This document shows positions 18,736-26,912 of a stretch of DNA of 64,000 bases, piece after piece; the first letter of the stretch is position 1, and each line of letters opens with the position of its first letter. This stretch comes from JAIOSF01 sp963677755 (GTDB lineage Bacteria; Campylobacterota; Campylobacteria; Campylobacterales; Arcobacteraceae). The notes beneath the pieces were generated by a model. The model ran no database searches, had not been told where the DNA came from, and saw only the letters and a program-made list of their open reading frames with translations. The position numbers and the translations under genes are program-made. The stretch spans positions 1,612,001-1,676,000 of the forward strand of contig OY782506.1 in NCBI GenBank assembly GCA_963677755.1, read 5' to 3'.

Positions 18736-18758
18736 GCTATTGTTCTAGGAACAATAGC
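18736..18758. other. Perfect 10-bp inverted repeat downstream of ade
   Basis: GCTATTGTTC (18736-18745), a TAG spacer, then GAACAATAGC (18749-18758). It lies in the 249-base gap between ade and the zinc-ribbon gene. It could be the ade terminator, but it is followed by ACTTCTTT rather than a T-run, so an operator is also possible. The same gap contains a short hydrophobic reading frame on the plus strand with an in-frame TAA at codon 5; I do not call it a gene. Confidence 0.5.
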
Positions 18759-18894
18759 ACTTCTTTCAGTAATCTTTTCAACTCCACTAAGCTTCATATC
18801 TTCCCCTACAAAAAATTTTATAATGTAAAAGAATCTAAATAAACTATTAAAATTGCAATATGCAATATTTTTCAAGCACCTTTAATTTTTTTGA

Positions 18895-18900
18895 TATTAT
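18895..18900 (+). promoter_or_regulatory. Putative -10 box for the zinc-ribbon gene
   Basis: TATTAT preceded by a T-rich stretch and TTGA, 27 bases ahead of the start at 18927; the leader has a strong AAAGGAG Shine-Dalgarno (18916-18922). Confidence 0.45.
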
Positions 18901-18926
18901 TTCATTATAAATACAAAGGAGTTATT

Positions 18927-19433
18927 ATGGAAAAAGAGATTTTATCAAGATGTAAATGTGGTGGAGAAGTTATAATACATGATGCTCTTTTTGAGTGTAA
19001 TAGTTGTAAAGCTCAAGTTTGGAAATATAGTTTTAAAAGAGAGTTTAAAGAGAAAGAAGTCAAAAAACTTTTTAAAGGTGAAACAATCATGCTTAAAGGT
19101 TTTAAGTCAAATACAAACAACCTTTTTGATACAAAAGCTTTTTTAAATGAGGGAAAAGTTGAATTAATATTTGATGATGATACAAAATCTACAACAATGT
19201 TTTTATGCCAATGTGGTGGCGAAGTAACTAAGATAAATGGTGGATACAAGTGTAACTCTTGTGAAAAAATAGTTTGGGCTAAATTTATGAATAAGCTTTT
19301 AACATTTAGACAAATACGAAGACTCTTTAAAGGGGATAGTTTAAAACTAACTAATTTAAAATCACAAAGGGGAAATATCTTTAATGCTGAGATATTTTAT
19401 GAAGATAATGGTGTGAGTTTAGAATATATTTGA
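18927..19433 (+). CDS. Stand-alone protein of two topoisomerase III-type C-terminal zinc-ribbon repeats
   Basis: A 168-residue protein built from two copies of one unit (about 1-83 and 84-168). Each unit has a CxC..CxxC zinc-ribbon knuckle (C9, C11, C24, C27; and C94, C96, C109, C112), a tryptophan a few residues later, then a segment of the kind found as a repeat at the C-terminus of bacterial topoisomerase III (F..K.L.KGE...LKGFKS..N..F.A..). No topoisomerase catalytic domain is present. The ATG at 18927 is chosen because AAAGGAG precedes it. The function is unknown; nucleic-acid binding is a reasonable guess. pdxJ begins 34 bases downstream. Confidence 0.78.
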   Translation: MEKEILSRCKCGGEVIIHDALFECNSCKAQVWKYSFKREFKEKEVKKLFKGETIMLKGFKSNTNNLFDTKAFLNEGKVELIFDDDTKSTTMFLCQCGGEVTKINGGYKCNSCEKIVWAKFMNKLLTFRQIRRLFKGDSLKLTNLKSQRGNIFNAEIFYEDNGVSLEYI

Positions 19434-19467
19434 TAAAATACAAAAAAACTACACAAAAGGTATTTAA

Positions 19468-20247
19468 ATGTTATTAGGTGTAAATATTGACCATATTGCT
19501 GTTTTAAGAGAAGCTAGAAAGATAAACGACCCAAGTATTATTGATGCTATTGGGATTTGTAAACTAAGTGGTGCGGATCAAATCACGATACATTTAAGAG
19601 AAGATAGAAGACATATACACGATGATGATGCTATAAATATCATCAAATTATCTCCACTTCCTGTAAACTTAGAGTGTAGTATAAACGAAGATATTATAGA
19701 TATAGTTTGTAAACTCAAACCGCACAGAGCAACACTTGTGCCAGAAAATAGAGATGAAGTAACCACTGAAGGTGGGCTTGATTTAGCTTCTAATATGAAA
19801 AAACTCAAAAAAGCAATAGAAAAACTTCATCAAAATCATATTGAAGTATCTTTATTTATAGACCCAACAAAGCAGATGATAGAACTCTCAAAAGAGCTAA
19901 ATGTGGAGTGGATAGAGCTTCATACTGGAAGTTTTGCAAATATATTTGCAATGCTTTATGGTGGATTGCAAAATTCACATCACTCTATCAAAGAGTTAGA
20001 GTTACCACGAGATATTCTTACAGAAAAATTTCATAAAAGTATTAAAGATATTGATGAGATATCAAAATACGCAAAAAACTTACAACTAAAAGTTGCAGCT
20101 GGTCACGGTCTTAATTATCAAAATGTAAAATATATGACAGATATAAAAGAGATTGAAGAGTTAAATATTGGTCAAAGCATTATCGCTCGAAGTATATTTA
20201 CAGGCCTTGAAAAAGCAATTATTTCTATGAAAGAGTTAGTACAATAA
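19468..20247 (+). CDS. pdxJ: Pyridoxine 5'-phosphate synthase
   Basis: Condenses 1-deoxyxylulose 5-phosphate with 3-amino-2-oxopropyl phosphate to form pyridoxine 5'-phosphate, the last ring-forming step of de novo vitamin B6 synthesis. The TIM-barrel protein has the canonical start LGVNIDHIAVLREAR, the HLREDRRHI motif, PENRDEVTTEGGLD, and the C-terminal AAGHGLNYQNV phosphate-binding loop. The 259-residue length is slightly above the usual 240. pdxA starts one base after its stop, so the two pathway enzymes are coupled. Confidence 0.97.
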   Translation: MLLGVNIDHIAVLREARKINDPSIIDAIGICKLSGADQITIHLREDRRHIHDDDAINIIKLSPLPVNLECSINEDIIDIVCKLKPHRATLVPENRDEVTTEGGLDLASNMKKLKKAIEKLHQNHIEVSLFIDPTKQMIELSKELNVEWIELHTGSFANIFAMLYGGLQNSHHSIKELELPRDILTEKFHKSIKDIDEISKYAKNLQLKVAAGHGLNYQNVKYMTDIKEIEELNIGQSIIARSIFTGLEKAIISMKELVQ

Positions 20248-20248
20248 T

Positions 20249-21160
20249 ATGTTAAAAAAAGTAGCAGTAAGTCTTGGAGATATAAACGGAGTTGGTATCC
20301 AACTAGCTTTAGAAAATCATTCAGTTGTATCAAAACTATGTAATCCAATATATTGTATAGATAAAAAACTTTTAAAAAAAGCTGCAAGAACACTAAGTCT
20401 AACTATTCCTGATGATTTTAAAATCTATGGAAAATATAAAAAAACAGATATAAATCCAGGTATTGTAAAAAAAGATTCTGGGTTATTCTCATATAATTCT
20501 TTTATAAACTGTATAAGTCTAGCAAAGTCTAATAAAGTCGATGCAATATGTACACTTCCTATAAATAAAGAGTCTTGGAATAAAGCTGGTATCAATTATG
20601 TTGGGCATACAGATATGTTGAGAGATATATTTAAAAAAGATGCCATCATGATGCTTGGATGTGAAAAGATGTATGTAGCACTTTTTACAGAACATATTCC
20701 ACTAAAAAATGTACCAAAACATATAAAAACTCAAAAACTTGTTAGTTTCTTAACAGATTTTTATAATGAAGTAGGAAAACCAAAAGAGCCTATTGCTGTA
20801 CTTGGATTAAATCCTCACGCAGGAGACAATGGAGTTTTAGGCAATGAAGAAAAAAAAATAAATAAAGCGATAAATATTGTGAATAAAAAGTTACATTCAA
20901 AATTTGAACTTCAAGTTCCAGATATTGCATTTACTCCACATACAAGAAGTAGATATAAATATTTTGTAGCAATGTATCATGATCAAGGATTAGCACCATT
21001 AAAAGCACTTTATTTTGAAGAGAGTATTAATATATCTTTAAATCTACCAATTTTAAGAACATCTGTAGATCATGGAACTGCTTTTGATATAGCCTATAAA
21101 AAAGATAACAATCTTTCAAATAAAAGCTACATCAATGCAATCAAAGCGGCAGTTAATTAA
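20249..21160 (+). CDS. pdxA: 4-hydroxythreonine-4-phosphate dehydrogenase
   Basis: Oxidises 4-phosphohydroxy-L-threonine to supply the amino-ketone substrate of PdxJ. The N-terminus reads VSLGDINGVGIQLAL, a variant of the GDPAGIGPE motif. Metal-binding histidines are visible in VGHTDML, in MYHDQGLAPLKAL and in TSVDHGTAFDIAY near the C-terminus. The 303 residues are in the lower normal range and typical of the Campylobacterota form. It is directly coupled to pdxJ. The convergent DHH gene ends 3 bases downstream. Confidence 0.95.
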   Translation: MLKKVAVSLGDINGVGIQLALENHSVVSKLCNPIYCIDKKLLKKAARTLSLTIPDDFKIYGKYKKTDINPGIVKKDSGLFSYNSFINCISLAKSNKVDAICTLPINKESWNKAGINYVGHTDMLRDIFKKDAIMMLGCEKMYVALFTEHIPLKNVPKHIKTQKLVSFLTDFYNEVGKPKEPIAVLGLNPHAGDNGVLGNEEKKINKAINIVNKKLHSKFELQVPDIAFTPHTRSRYKYFVAMYHDQGLAPLKALYFEESINISLNLPILRTSVDHGTAFDIAYKKDNNLSNKSYINAIKAAVN

Positions 21161-21163
21161 AAA

Positions 21164-22090
21164 TTAACCGTCGTTTGTAATAGCTTCAATTAACTCTTCT
21201 AAAATTCGTTCCGCATCTTCATTTGCAACTTGACAAGTTCCAGCAGCAGTATGTCCACCACCACCATATTTTAAACACAGTTCACCGATATTTGTATTAG
21301 AATTTCTATTTACTATTGATTTTCCTATTGCAAAAACTGTATTTTGATTTTGAAAACCATTTAATACATGAATAGAGATATTAATTTCTGGGTTTACAGC
21401 ATACATAATAAATCTATTTCCAGGGTAAATAACCTCTTCTTCTCTTAAATCAAGGACTATTAAGTTGTTGTACATAATAGAACACTCTTCAAGTTGCATT
21501 CTAAATTGATCTTCATAGTGCTTGTACAGGTCAGTTCTTTCAACAACATCTGGAAGTTGCATAATCTCATCAATATCATGGTCAATACAATAATCAATCA
21601 AATCCATCATAAGTTGATAATTTGAGATTCGAAACTCTTTAAATCTTCCAAGACCTGTTCTTGAATCCATAATAAAACTTAAAAGTTCCCACCCCTCAGG
21701 ATGCAAAATCTCATCTACACTAAATTGAGCAGCATCTGCTTTGTCAACTGCTGCCATCATAAGTTCACTTACATTTGGCAGTTTTTCTTTACCACCATAG
21801 TAGTCATATACAACTCTAGCTGCACTTGGAGCATCAGGGATGATAAAATGATTATCAGCTTTTTCATTTCTTATCGTTTCACTTTCATGATGGTCAAATA
21901 CCATATAAGCTTCTTTACAATAAGGAAGATTTGTAACAATATCATTTGGTGTAATCTCTATTTTTCCATCTTGCATATCTTTTGGGTGTACAAATTTAAT
22001 CTCTTCAATAAGATTTAACTGTTTTAAAATAACCGCACATACCAAACCATCCATATCACTTCTTGTAACTAATCTATATTTATCTGCCAT
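21164..22090 (-). CDS. DHH/DHHA1-family phosphoesterase
   Basis: A 308-residue protein with the DHH superfamily metal motifs: SDMDG near residue 11-15 (DxD type) and FDHHES (the DHH signature, near residue 66). A C-terminal DHHA1 domain ends in YGGGGHTAAGTCQ. The family includes exopolyphosphatases, oligoribonucleases (NrnA type) and cyclic-dinucleotide phosphodiesterases, and the exact substrate cannot be assigned from sequence. It starts 14 bases after the yebC stop and is probably co-transcribed with it. Confidence 0.88.
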   Translation of the reverse strand: MADKYRLVTRSDMDGLVCAVILKQLNLIEEIKFVHPKDMQDGKIEITPNDIVTNLPYCKEAYMVFDHHESETIRNEKADNHFIIPDAPSAARVVYDYYGGKEKLPNVSELMMAAVDKADAAQFSVDEILHPEGWELLSFIMDSRTGLGRFKEFRISNYQLMMDLIDYCIDHDIDEIMQLPDVVERTDLYKHYEDQFRMQLEECSIMYNNLIVLDLREEEVIYPGNRFIMYAVNPEINISIHVLNGFQNQNTVFAIGKSIVNRNSNTNIGELCLKYGGGGHTAAGTCQVANEDAERILEELIEAITNDG

Positions 22091-22104
22091 TTGAAATTTT
22101 CCTT

Positions 22105-22815
22105 CTACTCTAAATTTGTGTAAACATTTTGTACATCATCATCATCTTCAAGTTTTTCTAACAATACTGATAACTCTTCCATCTCTTCATCTGTAATTTC
22201 AATTGGAGCATTTGGAACTCTTGATAGTGTCCCTTTTTCATACTCTAACTCCATCTCATGAAGTTTATTTGAGATATTTCCAAAATCTGTATAATCTGCA
22301 ATAATAGAGATATTTTCATCATCTTCTATTTTTATCTCTTCTAATCCTGCATCAATTAATTCCATCTCTAAATCTTCTATCTCCATATCTGGAGTTTTCA
22401 TCTCAAAAATAGCTTTTCTATCAAAGTGAAACTCTAAAGAACCTGTTGGCACTAAAGAACCACCATTTTTATTAAAAATTGTTTTTATATTTGCAACTGT
22501 TCTTGCTGTATTTTCTGTAGCTGTTTCAACAAAGATTAGAACACCATGTTGCCACTTACCTTCATAGTTCACCTCTGCCATATTTGCTACATCTTTGGCA
22601 CTTGCTCTTTTTATAGCTGCTTCAATATTGTCTTTAGGTAAGTTTTGTGCTTTTGCTGTTTGTATTGCAGTTCTTAATGCAGCATTTGTATCAGGATCAC
22701 TACTTCCACCTTTTGCTGCCATTGTAATTGCTTTTGCTAGTTTAGGGAATACTCTTGACATATTTCCCCATCTTTTCATTTTCGCTGCTTTTCTGTACTC
22801 AAAGGCTCTACCCAT
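22105..22815 (-). CDS. YebC/PmpR-family protein
   Basis: 236 residues with the hallmark start MGRAFEYRKAAKMKRWG and the segment FPKLAKAITMAAKGGSSDPDTN. YebC-type proteins were annotated as transcription regulators; recent work assigns some members a role in relieving ribosome stalling on proline-rich sequences. The acidic C-terminus (LEKLEDDDDVQNVYTN) is also conserved. A GGGAGAAGAT Shine-Dalgarno precedes the ATG. The DHH gene follows after 14 bases. Confidence 0.95.
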   Translation of the reverse strand: MGRAFEYRKAAKMKRWGNMSRVFPKLAKAITMAAKGGSSDPDTNAALRTAIQTAKAQNLPKDNIEAAIKRASAKDVANMAEVNYEGKWQHGVLIFVETATENTARTVANIKTIFNKNGGSLVPTGSLEFHFDRKAIFEMKTPDMEIEDLEMELIDAGLEEIKIEDDENISIIADYTDFGNISNKLHEMELEYEKGTLSRVPNAPIEITDEEMEELSVLLEKLEDDDDVQNVYTNLE

Positions 22816-22887
22816 ATTTTATCTTCTCCCTATTATCATATTATGAATGTAAATTTGCTATTATTTTATCATAACAATACTAATAAA

Positions 22888-24612
22888 TTAAATTATACAT
22901 TCATTACTTGTACAAAAATCTAATTTTTTTTCAAAAACTTCATCAATGTTATCATGAATTTTTAAATTTTTGTCTATAAACATTAAATTGTTATTTGATA
23001 ACTGTTTTACATTTTTTAATCCCATAACAGCCAATACCATTTTAACACCTTTTAAAATATTTTTATGATAATCCCTTATATAATTTGAATGTTTATATAC
23101 AAGATACCTTCCTCGTAAAGTTTTATCTTGAGTTGCAAGTCCAACTGGACATTTTCTCCCTGTTGTACCTGAACAGTACCTAGCACGAATACACCCTGCA
23201 CTCATCATAAAACCTCTTGCTATTTGTATAAAATCAGCTCCCAATGACATTAAAATAATCACATCATCAGGAGTTAATACTTTTCCACTTGCTATTAATT
23301 TTATCTCATCTCTAATTCCAGCTTCTTTAAGAAGTTTATCTGCTAAATAAACAGCATCTTTGGCACTTAGCCCTATTCTTTCCATAAGTTCAATAGGAGC
23401 AGTTGCACTTCCACCACTTCCACCATCTATACTTATGAAATCAGGATAAGCACTGTTATTTTTTTCAATTCTTTTTTTCATTTCATTGATTATTGGCAAA
23501 ATATTATTTGTATCTGAGATTACAATTTTTATTCCCACTGGCTTTTCTGAAAGTTCTTGTAGTGTACCTATAAAATCAAAAAGTTCTTCTATTGTATTTG
23601 CGTATGGAAATCTATTCGGAGAAAATAAATTTTCATATGGATTAACCCCTCTATAGTATGCAATAGCTTCAGTTACTTTACTTCCAATAACTTTTCCACC
23701 AGTTTGTTTTGCACCTTGGGCAATTTTAATCTCAGTCATTTTACAAAATTTCATAGTTTTTTGATACCTGAGAGGATCAAATTTTCCATCTTTATCTCTA
23801 GCCCCATATAATCCAGAGCTAATCTGAAAAATAGTATCTGGCATATCAGATGGAACTTCTGTAGGAAAATTTTCTAATGGTGCATCCCAATTTGGTCTAT
23901 GAAATCTTTTTGATTTTTCATCAAATACATAAGTTTCTGCTTCAGGATGATTTCCAAAAACCATTTTTCTATATATTCTTGAAGCTTGATATCCATTAAA
24001 TAGTTTTCGTACTATTGATTTAATAAATATTTGAGTTTTTGTCCCTTTAACTATCGTTGTATATTTTGCATCATAGTTTACATGTGTGATAAAAAAGTTA
24101 CTCGTTAAACTTCCCTCCCCAGTATTTATAGGAAAATTTCCCATATATGCACCTCTTACAAAAGCCCTAGTACCTTCTGGAGATATAGAACCATCACTCA
24201 TAGCAGACCTTGCTAAAATAGATTTTGTAACAAAAGGAATTTTTCGTTTAGACCCAAAAGTAACACTAAAATCATTATCAACTTCATCTTCATTTAAAAC
24301 AATTGTTGAATGTTTTAACAAAAATTTCGGTTTTGGTAATGGTTGGGCTGGTGAAAATGAAGAGTAATTAGGTAAATCCCTTGCAGCTTTATAAACCCAA
24401 TCCAATTTATCTTTTGATTCATAAAATTTCTCATCACCAAAATACTGTCGAAAAGGTTCTCTGACTTCCTCTAGTACATACCTAAGTCTACCAATTATTG
24501 GATAATTTTTTAATAATTGATGTTTTCTTTGAACAAACTTATCATATACATACCAATTAAAAATTAAAAAACATAAAACTAACATTGAAATATCAAACAT
24601 ATCCATAAACAA
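22888..24612 (-). CDS. FMN-binding glutamate synthase-family (GltB-like) membrane-anchored protein
   Basis: 574 residues. An N-terminal hydrophobic anchor (about 6-26) precedes a domain matching the FMN-binding TIM barrel of glutamate synthase: GAKQTGGKV, a glycine-rich IDGGSGGSATAPIEL segment, and LIASGKVLTPDDVI. A cysteine cluster (CIRARYCSGTTGRKCPVG) resembles the 3Fe-4S ligands of GltB. The glutaminase and central domains of true glutamate synthase are absent, so glutamate synthesis should not be assumed. It is an isolated gene on the minus strand, 66 bases downstream of the recO start region boundary. Confidence 0.88.
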   Translation of the reverse strand: MFMDMFDISMLVLCFLIFNWYVYDKFVQRKHQLLKNYPIIGRLRYVLEEVREPFRQYFGDEKFYESKDKLDWVYKAARDLPNYSSFSPAQPLPKPKFLLKHSTIVLNEDEVDNDFSVTFGSKRKIPFVTKSILARSAMSDGSISPEGTRAFVRGAYMGNFPINTGEGSLTSNFFITHVNYDAKYTTIVKGTKTQIFIKSIVRKLFNGYQASRIYRKMVFGNHPEAETYVFDEKSKRFHRPNWDAPLENFPTEVPSDMPDTIFQISSGLYGARDKDGKFDPLRYQKTMKFCKMTEIKIAQGAKQTGGKVIGSKVTEAIAYYRGVNPYENLFSPNRFPYANTIEELFDFIGTLQELSEKPVGIKIVISDTNNILPIINEMKKRIEKNNSAYPDFISIDGGSGGSATAPIELMERIGLSAKDAVYLADKLLKEAGIRDEIKLIASGKVLTPDDVIILMSLGADFIQIARGFMMSAGCIRARYCSGTTGRKCPVGLATQDKTLRGRYLVYKHSNYIRDYHKNILKGVKMVLAVMGLKNVKQLSNNNLMFIDKNLKIHDNIDEVFEKKLDFCTSNECII

Positions 24613-24678
24613 ACCCTTATTTTTATACTAAACTATTATAGCCTTAATATCATAAAAAAAGTTATTTATATTAAAAAA

Positions 24679-25296
24679 TTATAAACCTTGTAGCAATATG
24701 TTCCAGATATATTCAATCTCTTCATCATTAAATAGTAATGTACTTTTTTCTTCAAATAGTTTTTTTACTTTTTCGATAGAAAAGCTTTTACTATAACTAC
24801 ACTTTGCATGTGTAGGTAAAAAACTTCGTACAAGTGATATATTTTCTGTAATTTTTTCTTCACAAAGTAAACATTCATATTCAGTATGTAACCTTCCCTC
24901 ATATTCACATAACAATACATAACTTTCTACAATAGCTCTTTTAGAATTTTGTTTTACCATCTTATGGGCTAATGTATCGAGTAGCTCAAAGTAAAATTCA
25001 TCTATCTCTTCTACATCTTTCAAATGTGGATAAAATAGTTTTATAAATCTTTGCCAACAATATAATTTTCGTGGATTTAGTATCCATGGGTATCCTATTT
25101 GGATAACATCTTTAAGTCTAGGAATTGTACTTTTTAAATTTGTTTCTATCTCAAAATCTATTTTAAATCCCACATGAATTATCGAGTGTCTCGCACCATA
25201 AAAACGATAAGTTGTATATAGATTATTTTCTGTCAAAATGGTAACAATTAAGTCTTCATCTTTTACATTATTTATGTTGATTATATATCCCTGCAT
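24679..25296 (-). CDS. recO: RecO-like DNA repair protein (Campylobacterota type)
   Basis: A short (205-residue) protein with an N-terminal OB-fold-like segment and a C-terminal helical part that holds a CLLC motif and a later cysteine, a probable zinc knuckle as in RecO. RecO loads RecA onto SSB-coated DNA in gap repair. Campylobacterota RecO proteins are short and divergent, and this fits them, but the match rests on layout more than on strict motifs. The -10 box lies only six bases before the ATG, which suggests a leaderless message. Confidence 0.75.
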   Translation of the reverse strand: MQGYIININNVKDEDLIVTILTENNLYTTYRFYGARHSIIHVGFKIDFEIETNLKSTIPRLKDVIQIGYPWILNPRKLYCWQRFIKLFYPHLKDVEEIDEFYFELLDTLAHKMVKQNSKRAIVESYVLLCEYEGRLHTEYECLLCEEKITENISLVRSFLPTHAKCSYSKSFSIEKVKKLFEEKSTLLFNDEEIEYIWNILLQGL

Positions 25297-25302
25297 ACAA
25301 TA

Positions 25303-25308
25303 ATTATA
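25303..25308 (-). promoter_or_regulatory. Putative -10 box of recO, giving a leaderless transcript
   Basis: Minus-strand TATAAT at 25308-25303, then six bases (TATTGT), then the ATG at 25296. With usual -10 to start spacing, transcription would begin at or next to the start codon; no Shine-Dalgarno is present. Confidence 0.5.
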
Positions 25309-25348
25309 GCTAAATATTTGTTAAACTAGATTTTAAGCTTCTTTTGGA

Positions 25349-25354
25349 TAGAAT
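25349..25354 (+). promoter_or_regulatory. Putative -10 box of the DEAD-box helicase gene
   Basis: TAGAAT followed by CGCATAAA, about 95 bases ahead of the helicase ATG. The promoter is divergent from the recO promoter. Confidence 0.45.
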
Positions 25355-25381
25355 CGCATAAATATAGGGAATCTTTGCAGC

Positions 25382-25402
25382 AAACTTAAATAGGTTAAGT
25401 TT
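25382..25402 (+). promoter_or_regulatory. Leader hairpin with T-tract upstream of the helicase gene
   Basis: AAACTTAA (25382-25389), loop ATAGG, TTAAGTTT (25395-25402), then TTATTTTA. The 8-bp stem plus U-rich tail lies in the untranslated leader between the likely promoter and the ATG at 25449, and could act as an attenuator. DEAD-box helicase genes are often autoregulated through their leaders; regulation here is inference. Confidence 0.35.
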
Positions 25403-25448
25403 TTATTTTAAAGATACCGTATTTATACACAAAGGTAATTAATAAAAT

Positions 25449-26909
25449 ATGAAATTTACAGATTTTAATCTAAAACAAGAGCTTAACAAAGCTATAGAAA
25501 CAGCAGGATTTATTCAACCAAGTCCTATTCAAGAAGAGGCAATCCCTCAAGTACTTATGGGAAAAGATATAGTAGCCCAAGCACAAACAGGTACAGGAAA
25601 AACAGCAGCATTTGGTCTTCCAATTTTAAATATGATGGAATGTACTGGAAAAGTTGAAATGGTAGTTGTAGTACCAACAAGAGAACTTGCTATTCAAGTA
25701 AGTGATGAACTATTTAAATTTGGAAAGTTTTTAAATATAAAAACTGCAACAGTATATGGTGGAACTGCATACGCAAGACAAATTAAACATGTGGAAAATG
25801 CTTCAATTATTGTAGCAACTCCAGGAAGATTTTTAGACTTACTTTCTAAAAAACAAATTAACATCAACCCAAAATATGTAATCTTAGATGAAGCAGATGA
25901 GATGATGGATATGGGATTTTTAGATGATATTAAAGAGATATTTAAATATCTAAAAAATAGAGAACAAACTTTAATGTTCTCAGCAACTATGCCACTTCCT
26001 ATTAAAAAACTTGCAGAAAAAATATTAAATGAACCATCATTTATCACTGTTACAAAACAAGAGATGACAAATACAAAAATTGCACAATCTTTTTATGTAG
26101 TTGAAGAATATGAAAGAGATGACGCTTTAATCAGACTTTTTGATTTCAAAAACCCATCAAAAGCGATTGTTTTTTGTAAAATGAAAAGAGATGTTGATAG
26201 ACTTTCTACTTTTCTTGTAGCTCAAGGATATAGTGCTAAAGGTCTTCATGGAGATATGGAACAAAGACAAAGAGAAGAGGTAATTCGTGCTTTTAAAAGT
26301 GATACATTAGAAGTTCTGGTTGCTACAGATGTGGCAGCTCGTGGTCTTGATGTAAAAGGTGTATCACATGTATTTAACTACCAACTTCCATTTGATTCTG
26401 AAAGCTATGTTCACAGAATAGGAAGAACTGGTCGTGGAGGTCAAGAGGGAAGTGCAGTTTCAATCGTAACTCCAGCAGAGTTTAGAAGCTTACAAAAAAT
26501 TCAAAAAGATGTAGGTTCAAATATTGAGAGTAAAATTATTCCTAATAAAGCATCTGTAAAAGACAAAGCAGTTTTAGCATTAAAAGATAAAATTGCAACT
26601 CAAGATATTGATGAAGCAGTTTATGAACTTGTTGAACAATTAAAAGAACAATATGATTTATCAAGTATCACTTATAAATTAGCAACTATCCTTATGAATC
26701 AAACTAAAATTAAAGGGAAAGATACTATAGGTAAATCGAAAAAAGATATTGAATTTTTACTTGAAAGAGCTTTAAAAAGTGGTGGTAGAGATTCAAGAGG
26801 TGGACGAGGTGGAAGCCGAAGTCGAAGTTCACGAAGTCGAAGTAGAAATAACAATAGTAGAGATAGAAATAGAAGCGGTGGAAATAGAGACTCAAGAGGT
26901 AGAAGATAA
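25449..26909 (+). CDS. DEAD-box ATP-dependent RNA helicase
   Basis: Unwinds RNA duplexes in ribosome assembly, RNA decay or cold adaptation. All core motifs are present: Q-motif (GFIQPSPIQEEAIP), Walker A AQTGTGKT (about 45-52), PTRELA, DEAD (about 146-149), SAT, and HRIGRTGRGG. After the RecA-like core there is a helical segment, then an Arg/Gly/Ser-rich tail (about 445-486, RGG and SRSR repeats) that would bind RNA non-specifically. The 486-residue length fits the DeaD/RhlE group; it is shorter than E. coli DeaD. The cation efflux gene starts 3 bases downstream. Confidence 0.94.
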   Translation: MKFTDFNLKQELNKAIETAGFIQPSPIQEEAIPQVLMGKDIVAQAQTGTGKTAAFGLPILNMMECTGKVEMVVVVPTRELAIQVSDELFKFGKFLNIKTATVYGGTAYARQIKHVENASIIVATPGRFLDLLSKKQININPKYVILDEADEMMDMGFLDDIKEIFKYLKNREQTLMFSATMPLPIKKLAEKILNEPSFITVTKQEMTNTKIAQSFYVVEEYERDDALIRLFDFKNPSKAIVFCKMKRDVDRLSTFLVAQGYSAKGLHGDMEQRQREEVIRAFKSDTLEVLVATDVAARGLDVKGVSHVFNYQLPFDSESYVHRIGRTGRGGQEGSAVSIVTPAEFRSLQKIQKDVGSNIESKIIPNKASVKDKAVLALKDKIATQDIDEAVYELVEQLKEQYDLSSITYKLATILMNQTKIKGKDTIGKSKKDIEFLLERALKSGGRDSRGGRGGSRSRSSRSRSRNNNSRDRNRSGGNRDSRGRR

Positions 26910-26912
26910 CAA

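Noticed and set aside
18704..18829. Plus-strand hydrophobic mini-frame (SIAIVLGTIALLSVIFSTPL) after ade
   Set aside because: An in-frame TAA at codon 5 and no ribosome site; possibly a relic, but too short to call.
18615..18875. Minus-strand frame of up to 86 codons overlapping the end of ade, with GGGGA before an internal ATG
   Set aside because: No family resemblance; it runs through the perfect palindrome and antisense into ade, so chance is more likely.
22888..24612. Annotation as glutamate synthase large subunit
   Set aside because: Only the FMN-binding barrel and an anchor are present; the amidotransferase domain needed for glutamine use is missing.
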